Source: Ruegeria conchae
GTDB lineage: Bacteria; Pseudomonadota; Alphaproteobacteria; Rhodobacterales; Rhodobacteraceae
Direction of reading: 5' to 3'
NCBI RefSeq assembly: GCF_000192475.1
Contig: NZ_AEYW01000013.1
Location: forward strand, 372,001-436,000
Length of the DNA: 64,000 nucleotides
Below the pieces are notes generated by a model. It had not been told where the DNA came from and made no database searches. It saw nothing but the letters and a program-made list of their open reading frames with translations. Position numbers and translations under genes: made by a program. Positions 46,533 through 54,928 of the stretch are shown in pieces (position 1 is the first letter of the stretch; the number at the start of each line of letters is the position of its first letter).

Positions 46533-47837
46533 TTATTCGCCGAACACGCGCGCGAAAATCGTATCAACGTGTTTGGTGTGGTAGCTGAGATCGAATTTCT
46601 CTTCGATCTCTTCGGGGCTCAGCGCGGCGGTGACATCTGCATCGGCCAGCAGTTCCTCTTTGAAGTCGGTGCGATGCTCCCAAACTTTCAGGGCATTGCG
46701 CTGAACCATGGAATAGGCATCCTCGCGGCTGACACCCGCCTGTGTCAGCGCCAGAAGAACCCGCTGGCTCATCACAAGGCCGGGGAACTTGTTCATGTTT
46801 TCAAGCATGTTCTCGGGGAAGATCAGCATCTTGTCGATCACCCCTGTCAGGCGGGCAAAGGCAAAATCCAGAGTGATGGTGGCGTCCGGCCCGATCATAC
46901 GTTCGACCGAGGAATGCGAGATATCGCGTTCATGCCAGAGCGCCACGTTTTCCATCGCTGGGATCACTGCTGCACGCACCATGCGCGCCAGACCGGTCAG
47001 GTTCTCGGTCAGCACAGGGTTCTTCTTGTGCGGCATGGCCGACGAGCCCTTTTGGCCCATCGAGAAAAACTCGGCCCCTTCCAGCACCTCGGTCCGCTGC
47101 ATGTGGCGGATTTCGATGGCGATGTTTTCGATGCTGCTGGCGATCACGCCCAGCGTGGCAAAGAAGGCCGCGTGACGGTCGCGCGGAATGACCTGCGTGC
47201 TGATCGGCTCGGGCACCAGACCCAGTTTGTCGCAGACATGCTCTTCGACCTGCGGGTCGACATTCGCGAAGGTCCCAACCGCGCCGCTGATCGCGCCGGT
47301 GGCGATTTCCGCTCGGGCGTCGCGCATGCGGGACAGGTTGCGATCCATCTCGGCATAGAAACGCGCGAAGGTCAGGCCCATGGTAGTCGGCTCGGCGTGG
47401 ATGCCGTGGCTGCGACCGATGCGGATCGTGTTCTTGTGCTCGATCGCCCGGCGCTTGAGGGCGGCCAGCAGGCCTTCGAGATCAGAGATCAGGATGTCAG
47501 CGGCACGGGTGAGCTGCACGTTAAGGCAGGTGTCCAACACGTCGGAGGAAGTCATGCCCTGATGCACGAAACGGGCCTCTTCGCTGCCCACATGTTCGGC
47601 CAGATGAGTCAGGAAGGCGATGACGTCGTGCTTGGTAACGGCCTCAATCTCGTCGATGCGGGCAACGTCGAATTCCACGTCCTTGGCTTTCCACACCGCC
47701 TCGGCGTTTTCACGCGGGATCACGCCCAGATCGGCCATGGCGTCGCAGGCATGGGCCTCGATCTCGTACCAGATGCGGAACTTGCTCTCGGGCGACCAGA
47801 TGGCGACCATCTCGGGGCGGGAATAGCGGGGAATCAT
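46533..47837 (-). CDS. purB: Adenylosuccinate lyase
   Basis: 434 residues from the ATG at 47837, which gives the family start MIPRYSRPEMVAIWS; the open frame further upstream is not family sequence. The fumarase/aspartase signature GSSAMPHKKNP, the catalytic region GMTSSDVLDT and SHGIHAEPTTMG are all present. It cleaves SAICAR and adenylosuccinate in purine synthesis. It has its own terminator and is divergent from a small secreted protein gene. Confidence 0.96.
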   Translation of the reverse strand: MIPRYSRPEMVAIWSPESKFRIWYEIEAHACDAMADLGVIPRENAEAVWKAKDVEFDVARIDEIEAVTKHDVIAFLTHLAEHVGSEEARFVHQGMTSSDVLDTCLNVQLTRAADILISDLEGLLAALKRRAIEHKNTIRIGRSHGIHAEPTTMGLTFARFYAEMDRNLSRMRDARAEIATGAISGAVGTFANVDPQVEEHVCDKLGLVPEPISTQVIPRDRHAAFFATLGVIASSIENIAIEIRHMQRTEVLEGAEFFSMGQKGSSAMPHKKNPVLTENLTGLARMVRAAVIPAMENVALWHERDISHSSVERMIGPDATITLDFAFARLTGVIDKMLIFPENMLENMNKFPGLVMSQRVLLALTQAGVSREDAYSMVQRNALKVWEHRTDFKEELLADADVTAALSPEEIEEKFDLSYHTKHVDTIFARVFGE

Positions 47838-47925
47838 TGGCGGCAGCACCTTTTTGTGATTGGGATGAGGCGTTGGCGCGGGGTTTAGCCGCGCATTGAC
47901 CAAGGAACAAGGCGCGAGTGCTGGG

Positions 47926-48258
47926 ATGAGACGGTTTGCCCTGATTTTATTGCTTTGGCCGGGAATTTTATCCGCCGAAGAGTTTCGGCGGCTGACAGCG
48001 GATGAAATACTGATGGCGCTCATGGGCAAGAAACTCGACTACGGTGAGGGTATCAGCCAGACCTTCGATGACAGCATGCACACGCAGTACTTTTCAGGTC
48101 GCCCAAGCGCGGGGCGCTGGGCTGTGCGTGAGGATCGATATTGTTCGGTCTGGCCGCCATCTGATATCTGGGCTTGCTACGATGTCGAGCAAAGCGGAGA
48201 TACGATCCGATTTGTAGATGATGCAGGCAATACGACTGACGGAACCTTTGTAAAGTGA
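47926..48258 (+). CDS. Small secreted hypothetical protein
   Basis: 110 residues from the ATG at 47926. A signal peptide (MRRFALILLLWPGILSA) is followed by a short domain with two cysteines (DRYCSVWPPSDIWACYDVEQ) likely forming a disulfide. The pattern LTADEILMALMGKKLDYGEG and the RYCSVWPPSDIWACYDV core are reminiscent of short periplasmic domains common in Rhodobacteraceae, but no named family is assigned. The stop overlaps the next gene (GTGA at 48255). Confidence 0.75.
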   Translation: MRRFALILLLWPGILSAEEFRRLTADEILMALMGKKLDYGEGISQTFDDSMHTQYFSGRPSAGRWAVREDRYCSVWPPSDIWACYDVEQSGDTIRFVDDAGNTTDGTFVK

Positions 48259-48677
48259 ACCTACCCAGGAATATTGCGGATTTCCAAGGGGTTTGGAGCC
48301 TGACACGCCTCATCCGGGATGAGCGCGCGGGCCATATCATTCAGGCGGATGGTCAGGCAGAGTTGCAGCAAGATGCGCTGGGGTTGGTGTATGACGAGAC
48401 GGTCACGCTTCGCATCCCGGGGCAGCCTGCAATGACGGGAACGCGTCGATACCTTTGGCATGATGCTGGGGATCAGATTGCCATTCACTTCGACGATGAC
48501 CGGTTTTTTCACGCACTCAAGCTAGGTCAGCCCCGCGCCGAGGACCACCACGATTGCCCGCCAGACAGCTATGATGCAGTATATGATTTCTCGGGATGGC
48601 CGCGCTGGACTGTCCGTTGGAAAGTGTCCGGACCGCGAAAATCCTATGAAATGGAGACCAAATACGCGCTGCGATAG
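48255..48677 (+). CDS. DUF6314 family protein
   Basis: 140 residues, GTG start overlapping the previous stop by 4 bases. The lipocalin-like beta-barrel is suggested by FQGVWSLTRLIRD, the middle GTRRYLWHDAGDQIAIHFDDDRFFHAL, and the C-terminal HDCPPDSYDAVYDFSGWPRW then TVRWKVSGPRKSYEMETKY, the DUF6314 pattern. Cytoplasmic, ligand unknown. It forms a two-gene unit with the preceding secreted protein. Confidence 0.82.
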   Translation: MNLPRNIADFQGVWSLTRLIRDERAGHIIQADGQAELQQDALGLVYDETVTLRIPGQPAMTGTRRYLWHDAGDQIAIHFDDDRFFHALKLGQPRAEDHHDCPPDSYDAVYDFSGWPRWTVRWKVSGPRKSYEMETKYALR

Positions 48678-48752
48678 CGTAATCATCTTGCAGCAACGCT
48701 TCGGAACGGGCATTGCTGCAGTTGCAAATAAGTCCGAATGTGGAGAAATGAG

Positions 48753-49340
48753 ATGAACGCAAACGTATTGGCCAATGCTTTTGGCCCGCGTGAGGGGACG
48801 GCGCTGCGCGTCAAGCAGGTGGCTCTGGTTGCCCTGGGTATCGTTGCTCTGGCTGTTGCTGCCAAAATCAAAGTGCCGATGTGGCCGGTTCCGATCACCA
48901 TGGGCACATTCGCCGTTCTGACCATCGGCACCGCTTATGGCGCGCGCCTTGGCCTGATCACGATGCTGGGTTACCTGCTGGTTGGCGCTCTGGGCTTTGA
49001 CGTGTTTGCGGGTTCCTCGGCCGAAAAATTCGGCCTGACCTACATGATGGGTGGCACCGGTGGCTATCTGGTCGGTTACCTGATGGCGACCATTCTGCTG
49101 GGTGCACTGGCCGCGCGCGGCTGGGATCGCTCGGTTGGCAAGCTGGCGCTGGCGTTGGTACTGGCCAATGTGCTGATCTACGTGCCGGGCCTGTTGTGGC
49201 TGGGTCAACTGTATGGCTGGGACAAGCCGATCCTGGAATGGGGTCTGACACCGTTCCTGCTGGGTGACGCGATCAAGCTGGCGCTGGCCGCTCTGCTGAT
49301 CCCCGGTCTGTGGAAGCTGCTGGGCGACGCACGCACCTGA
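48753..49340 (+). CDS. bioY: Biotin transporter substrate-binding subunit BioY
   Basis: 195 residues from the ATG at 48753, 5 bases after GGAGAAATGA. Six membrane helices; family segments KVPMWPVPITMGTFAVLTIG, FDVFAGSSAEKFGLTYMMGG and the GYLVGYLMAT helix are clear. BioY is the S-component of the ECF biotin importer. No bioM or bioN genes follow, so it either works alone or shares ATPase units encoded elsewhere. An 8-bp inverted repeat (TGCAGCAA 48690-48697, TTGCTGCA 48714-48721) lies just upstream. Confidence 0.93.
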   Translation: MNANVLANAFGPREGTALRVKQVALVALGIVALAVAAKIKVPMWPVPITMGTFAVLTIGTAYGARLGLITMLGYLLVGALGFDVFAGSSAEKFGLTYMMGGTGGYLVGYLMATILLGALAARGWDRSVGKLALALVLANVLIYVPGLLWLGQLYGWDKPILEWGLTPFLLGDAIKLALAALLIPGLWKLLGDART

Positions 49341-49364
49341 TAGCGCGCTCTTGCGCAAGACACA

Positions 49365-49398
49365 CCCGCGTTCGGAGCTTTCCGGGCGCGGGTTTTTT
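49365..49398 (+). terminator. Intrinsic terminator of bioY
   Basis: CCCGCG (49365-49370) pairs with CGCGGG (49387-49392) as the base of a longer stem, followed by TTTTTT at 49393-49398. It lies 25 bases after bioY. Confidence 0.85.
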
Positions 49399-49479
49399 AT
49401 TGTCTGCAGAATAGGATACTGGACAAAGTCAATCTGCGTGGGCAACCTGAGACCAGAAAACTGATCAGGTTATTGAGAT

Positions 49480-50037
49480 ATGCGTATTTTGTTAAGCTTG
49501 GCGCTTGCTGCAAGTGCCGTGACTTGGTTGGCTGTAACGCCTGTGCAAGCCGACACACCGGTGACCTACACCGATGAAGGGCGCGCCCTGTTCCGCTTTG
49601 AGGTTCCCGACTTCTGGACATTGCGCACCGGTGGCCCGCGTGAGATCGAGGATACCAATCTGGGCGATGCCCGTGCGGTTTCGCGCGTCATGGGGATCAG
49701 ACCGGTGACTGACGATAATGTCTGGATGGGGTTCGTCTCACCATCGCGGGTTTCAAGCATTCAGGGCGGGCTGCGCTATCTTGAGGATATCGACAAATTC
49801 CTCGTCAAAGACCCGACCGTGACCAGTAAGAGCGATACAAGGATTGGTGGGCGGCCTGCCCAGGTTATTCGAGGCACCGGCAATCGAGATGGGCGCGGAG
49901 TGAACTTTACCGCCACCGTGATCGACCTGCCGCGCGACCGTGTGGCCATTGGGGTTGCGATCCTGCGGGACGGGGCCGACCCGTCTTATGTTGATGCCTT
50001 GAACGCCGTTTTCGCGTCGTTCCGGTCTTTGCAGTAA
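49480..50037 (+). CDS. Secreted hypothetical protein
   Basis: 185 residues. Signal peptide (MRILLSLALAASAVTWLAVTPVQA). The mature part is soluble, with features of a PsbP/MOG1-like fold: YTDEGRALFRFEVPDFWTL at the start, RIGGRPAQVIRGTG in the middle, and the terminal SYVDALNAVFASFRSL. Such domains bind small ligands or surfaces, but assignment is tentative. It is followed 10 bases later by a lipoprotein gene with a strong AAGGAGG site, so the two probably form an operon. Confidence 0.75.
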   Translation: MRILLSLALAASAVTWLAVTPVQADTPVTYTDEGRALFRFEVPDFWTLRTGGPREIEDTNLGDARAVSRVMGIRPVTDDNVWMGFVSPSRVSSIQGGLRYLEDIDKFLVKDPTVTSKSDTRIGGRPAQVIRGTGNRDGRGVNFTATVIDLPRDRVAIGVAILRDGADPSYVDALNAVFASFRSLQ

Positions 50038-50047
50038 GGAGGCCTGG

Positions 50048-50398
50048 ATGACACGCAAAGTGATAAAACGCTCAGTTTTGGCGCTGGGACTGGGGGCTGC
50101 AACCTTCACATTGTCAGCCTGCGATGGCGTAACGGTCGGGGTAGGGTATGGCGTCGGCTATGACCCATTTTACGATTCGATGCTGTGGAATGACTATTAC
50201 CACGATCACGATGTAGACGTGGACGTGGATATTGATCGGCCCGACAGACCCGACAGGCCTGACCGCCCGGTGCGCCCGAACCCGCCGCAGCGGCCCAAAC
50301 CTCCAGTCGCCAAACCACCTTCGCGCCCGCATCCCCCAGTGGCGCGCCCCCCGGCGGCGCGGCCGCCGATCCATCGGCCGTCTCCAAGACGTCGCTGA
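50048..50398 (+). CDS. Lipoprotein with Asp/His and Pro/Arg-rich repeats
   Basis: 116 residues, AAGGAGG ribosome site. A signal peptide ends in the lipobox LSAC (Cys25). The mature part has a short glycine/tyrosine segment (VGVGYGVGYDPFYDSMLWND), an alternating HD/VD acidic block (YYHDHDVDVDVDID), three tandem RPD units, and a 50-residue Pro/Arg/Lys-rich tail. The sharp change from acidic to basic Pro-rich sequence suggests an outer-membrane anchored, extended polypeptide reaching to peptidoglycan or polyanions. Function is unknown. Confidence 0.72.
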   Translation: MTRKVIKRSVLALGLGAATFTLSACDGVTVGVGYGVGYDPFYDSMLWNDYYHDHDVDVDVDIDRPDRPDRPDRPVRPNPPQRPKPPVAKPPSRPHPPVARPPAARPPIHRPSPRRR

Positions 50399-50580
50399 AG
50401 AACTCGGGGCAGATTGGTCAGCCCCGACCCGATCGGGGATTGGTACGTTAGGCCCCACAGATTATGCGAATTGCAAATCCGTGATAGAGTGCAAATTGGG
50501 CGGGCTTGATTTAGAAGTTCCGTAATAACAACCGCATCGAATGTCACAGCCCGCTCGACCTTTGCCAAAAGGAGTCGACG

Positions 50581-50916
50581 ATGCTGACTTAAGAACAGCT
50601 AAGAGCCTTTGCAGCCGCGTTCTGCGGTATCCTGATTGTGCCCAATATCGGTCTACCGAACCCGTTTCGCATAAACCTGAATGCCAGGGCCATACCCGAA
50701 GATATTATGGACGAGATCGAAGATGATATGGGCGACTTTGGATTTGCCGCTCATCCACGCGGACCGTTTGGAAAGGATATCCGCGACGCCCTTATGGAGA
50801 TTTCGTTCGATCAGAGGGGATGCGTCTATTCGATCTCTGTTGTCGGTGGGGTCAAGCGCGGTCTTGGCGCTACCAGACGCCGAGAGACGCACTCGACAGA
50901 TTGGAAAGCGCCCTGA
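50581..50916 (+). pseudogene. Small gene interrupted by a stop at codon 4
   Basis: An AAAGGAG motif lies about 8 bases before an ATG at 50581. The frame reads Met-Leu-Thr, then TAA at 50590, then continues open for 108 codons (EQLRAFAAAFCGILIVPNIG and on) to a stop at 50916. The distal part starts with a hydrophobic helix and continues into a charged region (IPEDIMDEIEDDMGDFGFAA), not random-looking. A GTG at 50638 could restart translation. The simplest reading is a nonsense mutation in a small membrane or secreted protein gene. Short-ORF regulation or a sequencing error are alternatives. Confidence 0.5.
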
Positions 50917-50928
50917 TCCAACCGCAAT

Positions 50929-52143
50929 TTACTGCAGAAGTTCAGTCGTGATATGGGCCGAGCCTTCAAGAGTTCTGTGAACAGGACATTTGTCGGCAAT
51001 CTCCAGCAGCTTGGCCTTCTGATCCGCGTCCAGCGGGCCCTCCAGCCGAATTTTACGGCGAAACTGATCGACCTTGCCTTCGCTAGCAAGCCCGGCATCC
51101 TGCGCGTGAACTTTATCATGACAGACATCGACCGTGATACCTGTCAGCGGCCATCGCTTGCGGCGGGCATACATGCGAATGGTCATCGAGGTACATGCCC
51201 CCAACCCGGACGACACGAACCCGTAAGGTGACATGCCCCGATCCGAACCACCATAAGATGCGGGCTCGTCCGCGACCGCGTGATGACGCGGGCCCGACTG
51301 AATGTCCTGCAGAAAACCCGACGGGTCTGCCTCGGTCACGCGGACGACACCTTCTGGTGCCCCAGGTGGCGGGGCCGGAGGGCACAGCTTGACATAGCGG
51401 GAAACCCAGGCGGTGATGACATCAGCCGCATAATCCGCATCTTGCGCACGCGTGATCAGGTGGTCGGCATTATCGAGTGTAACAAAGCTTTTGGGATGTT
51501 TTGCCGCCATGAAGATGGTGCTGGCATTGTCAATACTGACCGTACTGTCGCGTGGTGCGTGCAGGATCAGCAAGGCAGCTTTCAGTTCAGCAATGGCCGG
51601 AGTGAGCGCGGTTTCTGAAATATCTTCAACAAACGCCTTGCCAATGCGGAACGGACGCCCTCCCAACGACACTTCGGCGCTGCCTTGAGATTCGATTTCG
51701 GGCAAGGCGGCCTCGAAATGGTGGGACACATGGCCGGGGTCGGCGGGTGCGCCGAGCGTTACCACGGCTTTGATTGACGGAATTCCTGCGCGTGCTCGCA
51801 ATACGGCAGCGCCACCAAGCGAATGGCCGATCAGAAGCGACGGTGCCATATTACGGCCCGCAAGGTATTCTGCGGCTTTGATCAGGTCCTCGACATTCGA
51901 GGTGAATGTCGTATTGGCGAATTCGCCGTCCGAGTGACCAAGGCCGGTAAAGTCGAACCGCAGGACCGCGATGCCCATCGCCGCCAAGCGCGCCGAAATT
52001 CGCCGTGCTGCCGGAATGTCTTTCGAGCAGGTAAAACAGTGTGCAAATAACGCCGTCGCCAGAACCGGCCCGTCTGGCAAATCCAGGCGCGCGGCCAGTT
52101 GGCTGCCGTCGTGACCGGCAAAGGTAATGCGTTCGGTGGGCAT
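50929..52143 (-). CDS. Alpha/beta hydrolase-OsmC fusion protein
   Basis: 404 residues from the ATG at 52143. The N-terminal half (about 1-250) is an alpha/beta hydrolase with the nucleophile elbow LIGHSLGGAAV, the oxyanion region FAHCFTCSKD and a late histidine (LDNADHLIT). The C-terminal half (about 265-404) is an OsmC-like domain with GLGACTSMTIRMYARRKRWP carrying the redox cysteine, and a second cysteine (ADKCPVHRTLEG). OsmC domains reduce organic hydroperoxides. The fused form is well known in proteobacteria. A detoxification role for esters or hydroperoxides is likely. Confidence 0.9.
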   Translation of the reverse strand: MPTERITFAGHDGSQLAARLDLPDGPVLATALFAHCFTCSKDIPAARRISARLAAMGIAVLRFDFTGLGHSDGEFANTTFTSNVEDLIKAAEYLAGRNMAPSLLIGHSLGGAAVLRARAGIPSIKAVVTLGAPADPGHVSHHFEAALPEIESQGSAEVSLGGRPFRIGKAFVEDISETALTPAIAELKAALLILHAPRDSTVSIDNASTIFMAAKHPKSFVTLDNADHLITRAQDADYAADVITAWVSRYVKLCPPAPPPGAPEGVVRVTEADPSGFLQDIQSGPRHHAVADEPASYGGSDRGMSPYGFVSSGLGACTSMTIRMYARRKRWPLTGITVDVCHDKVHAQDAGLASEGKVDQFRRKIRLEGPLDADQKAKLLEIADKCPVHRTLEGSAHITTELLQ

Positions 52144-52398
52144 GATTATTCCTAGGTTGTCAGGTTTCGACAATACTGTGCGCTGGGGGCGGGCGGCTCA
52201 ACCCTTGTGTCAGCTGCGTCACGGGAAGGTGAGAGATCGGGAAGTGATCTTATCTGGGCACCAAGTTCTTTTACAATTTTCGTCAAAGAGCCCAATAAAT
52301 CAAAAATGGTGATGTGTTGCCGTAAAAATATTCATTTTACTTATTTGCTGTCGCCTCCCAACTAATAGTCATTCCAATGACTCACTGTGGAGACCAAA

Positions 52399-52593
52399 AT
52401 GGCACATTCGACACCTGTACCTCTGAGTCCGGCAATTCGTCCCGGAGTACTGATTGCGATCCTGCTGACGGGTGCAATCGGTTTCGCGCTTGGGCAAACC
52501 TGGCCACTGAGCACCTTGCCCCAAGAAACACAGATCATCACCGCGCCCGAGGATTGGCACGGTAACGTCAAACGATCTCACTGGTCGAAATAG
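52399..52593 (+). CDS. Small single-helix membrane protein
   Basis: 64 residues from the ATG at 52399, with GGAGA about 6 bases upstream (a GTG at 52387 is in frame but precedes that site). One membrane helix (GVLIAILLTGAIGFALGQTW) near the N-terminus and a polar C-terminus with HWSK at the end. It converges on dddP, with 3 bases between the stops. No family recognised. Confidence 0.65.
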   Translation: MAHSTPVPLSPAIRPGVLIAILLTGAIGFALGQTWPLSTLPQETQIITAPEDWHGNVKRSHWSK

Positions 52594-52596
52594 CGC

Positions 52597-53940
52597 TTAG
52601 TTTGCGCCCATCAACTGTGCGTCGAACGGATACTTGGTCAGGTTTTCGTAGCCGTCTTCTGTAATCAGCACCTGATCTTCCAGCTTGATTGAGAAGTCGC
52701 CACCTACCTCACCAACCGCCGCTTCGACGCACAGCACCATTCCTGGTTCAAGCGGGTAGTCATAGGCCCCTTCCACCGCCTTGTCTGGATAAGCCACCAA
52801 AGGCCATTCGTCGCACAATCCCACGCCATGCATCAGGCAACCATATTTCTGTGCCTGGAATTTGTCGTCCAGCCGGTGTGCATTTGCGGTCAGTTCTGGG
52901 ATCATGACGCCCGGTTTCAGCATTTCCATATTGGTCATGATATGCTCGTGCGCGTGCTGCATTGCATAAATCATGTCAGGCCGTGGCTTTTGATCGCCGA
53001 TCCACCATGTGCGCGAAATGTCGATGCAAATGCCGTATGATCCGATCAGGTCGGTATCGAATGCGATGATCTCGTTCTGTCTCGTGATACGTGGGCCACA
53101 TTCCTGAAACCATGGATTGGTACGCTGGCCCGAGGCCAGAAGCCGGGTTTCGATCCACTCGCCTCCGCGTCGAATATTTTCAGCATGCAAAACAGCCCAG
53201 ATGTCATCCTCAGAGGTCTTACCATCCCCGACATTGGCACGTGCGAAGCGCTCCATTTCGGCCACCGCGGTTTCACAGGCGTGGCTGGCACAGCGCATGG
53301 CGAGGATTTCGTCAGGGCCTTTGACAGCGCGGGTTTTCTCGGTGAGCTCTTCCCCCTCCATAACTTCAAACCCTTGCGCCTCAAGCGCGCGCAGGCCGTG
53401 CAACATGATCTTGTCTACACCAAGTCGCTTATTTCCGCCGCCATGTTCCTTGATCAACACGCGCACTTCGTTCGAGAACACATCCGCCGCGATATCGATT
53501 TTGTCGCCCCGGTCGAAATAGAACAGATCCGCACCCGAGCGTTGCTCGCGCACCAGCGGGTTGAACTTCGACAGGAAAGGAGAGTTTTTGTAGTCCCAGA
53601 TGACCATATAGCCATCTGCGCAAACCAACACCGCCCGGAACGGATTGTGAGTGTTCCAAAGCTGCATATTGGTGCTGTCGGTCGCGTAGCGAATGTTGAG
53701 GGGGTCAAACAGCAAGACACCACCCCAGCCACGTTTCACAATGGCTTGGGTTAATCGCGACCAGCGGTATTCCCGCATCCGTTCGAGATTGGGCAGGCTC
53801 AGCCCTGCTGCCGTCCATTCATCAAAGGCCAGCTGGGTCGGTCCGATTTCGATCCGATCATTGTCATTTGGGGTTCCATCGCCGAGAGTGGTACCCTTGG
53901 TGGGATCAATCTTACGGGTGTCGCGATAGGGTGTGTTCAC
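52597..53940 (-). CDS. dddP: Dimethylsulfoniopropionate lyase DddP
   Basis: 447 residues from the GTG at 53940, chosen because AAAGG lies 7 bases upstream and because it places every catalytic residue at the number known for characterised DddP: Asp295, Asp297, Asp307, His371, Glu406 and Glu421 as metal ligands, Asp377 as base, and Tyr366. The fold is that of M24 (creatinase/aminopeptidase P-like) proteins, but the N-terminal YRDTRKIDP and DRIEIGPTQLAF segments are DddP-specific. It cleaves DMSP to dimethyl sulfide and acrylate. It is divergent from a DUF3445 gene. No dddP regulator is evident. Confidence 0.93.
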   Translation of the reverse strand: MNTPYRDTRKIDPTKGTTLGDGTPNDNDRIEIGPTQLAFDEWTAAGLSLPNLERMREYRWSRLTQAIVKRGWGGVLLFDPLNIRYATDSTNMQLWNTHNPFRAVLVCADGYMVIWDYKNSPFLSKFNPLVREQRSGADLFYFDRGDKIDIAADVFSNEVRVLIKEHGGGNKRLGVDKIMLHGLRALEAQGFEVMEGEELTEKTRAVKGPDEILAMRCASHACETAVAEMERFARANVGDGKTSEDDIWAVLHAENIRRGGEWIETRLLASGQRTNPWFQECGPRITRQNEIIAFDTDLIGSYGICIDISRTWWIGDQKPRPDMIYAMQHAHEHIMTNMEMLKPGVMIPELTANAHRLDDKFQAQKYGCLMHGVGLCDEWPLVAYPDKAVEGAYDYPLEPGMVLCVEAAVGEVGGDFSIKLEDQVLITEDGYENLTKYPFDAQLMGAN

Positions 53941-54064
53941 GGGCGGGCCTTTCTGCTTGTCAACCCAGCCTGCAAAGCCAAAGACGATACGTCTCGAAAG
54001 TTTGCGACTGTCTAGAAGTCGCTTTTTGACCGGCAAAGCCAGTTTGGGATGCTATGCCTCAGTC

Positions 54065-54928
54065 ATGACGGAGATATTGCAGCATTCCATCCCCCACAAT
54101 CCGCTTGCCCCAAACCCGCTACCTGGGATCAAGCCGGCTGATCCTAACAACTGGTTGCACCAGGACGATGCCTTTGCGGCTCAGATGCAACGGCGGACAG
54201 ATTTGTTGGAAGAGCGGACGTTAGATGTTCTGGCCCTGAGCCCCGAAGCATCGAAGCCCGCGCAGGAGTTGCTTGAATTGGTTCTTAGGCAAGCCTACCC
54301 GGGCGCTTCCGATCAAGTTGTTAGGCCAGACGGGATCAAGGTCGAAATTGATCGGGACCACCCGTTGGAAACGCTTTGCCAATTGGTACAGGAAGATTTC
54401 TGCATATTGCAGAAGCACGGAGATGAGCATGTACTTACAGGCGCGATCCTGTGCTTTCCTGCAAGCTGGATGTTGTCCGAAAAATTCATGCGCCCACTGA
54501 CCGGAATTCATGAACCCGTGGATGTCTACGACGCAAACATAGCACGTAGGGTTCAGCGTTTATTTGATGGGATTCAACCGAACCGCCCGCTGTGGCGGTT
54601 TAATGCGCTTTGGTATCATGACGCTGAACTGTTCCAGCCACGCAGTATTGCGCAAAGACGTGCGCCACAGAACGAAAACACCGCCCGGTATCTGCGCAGC
54701 GAACGACAAACTCTCTTGCGTTTACCACAAACAGGCGCGGTGGTATTTGCCATCCACACATACGTGATGGTGGCGGAGCAGGTCTTAGAATTGGAAACCC
54801 CGCCTGATGGCGGGGTTTCCAAGGAGGGTCTTGGGTCGTTTGGTTACATGCCTAGGGCGCTTGCGACCTCGCCAAAAGCATTTGTAAGGTTCAGGCCGAA
54901 AATCGCGGTTGTAAATGCCAACACCTGA
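54065..54928 (+). CDS. DUF3445 haem-dependent oxidative N-demethylase-like protein
   Basis: 287 residues. The DUF3445 core is clear: LPGIKPADPNNWLHQDDAFAAQM at the start, ILCFPASWMLSEKFMRPLTGIHEPV in the middle, and RYLRSERQTLLRLPQTGAVVFAIHTYV at the end, the segment that carries the expected haem-related arginine and histidine. Family enzymes oxidatively demethylate small amines such as dimethylamine. The last 45 residues have no family counterpart. They read through a perfect terminator-like palindrome (54793-54820) and overlap the convergent gene by 85 bases. The natural end may be upstream, with loss of a stop. Confidence 0.8.
   Translation: MTEILQHSIPHNPLAPNPLPGIKPADPNNWLHQDDAFAAQMQRRTDLLEERTLDVLALSPEASKPAQELLELVLRQAYPGASDQVVRPDGIKVEIDRDHPLETLCQLVQEDFCILQKHGDEHVLTGAILCFPASWMLSEKFMRPLTGIHEPVDVYDANIARRVQRLFDGIQPNRPLWRFNALWYHDAELFQPRSIAQRRAPQNENTARYLRSERQTLLRLPQTGAVVFAIHTYVMVAEQVLELETPPDGGVSKEGLGSFGYMPRALATSPKAFVRFRPKIAVVNANT
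54793..54820. terminator. Perfect 12-bp terminator-like hairpin between convergent genes
   Basis: GGAAACCCCGCC (54793-54804) and GGCGGGGTTTCC (54809-54820) pair perfectly around TGAT. It works in either direction. It lies inside the annotated end of the DUF3445 frame and 24 bases after the stop of the minus-strand gene, where a terminator is expected. Confidence 0.75.

Noticed and set aside
46461-47888. 475-residue plus-strand frame opposite purB
   Set aside because: It lies entirely antisense to a well-conserved purB with intact catalytic motifs. Its sequence is rich in His/Gly/Asp and has no family pattern, as expected of a high-GC shadow frame.
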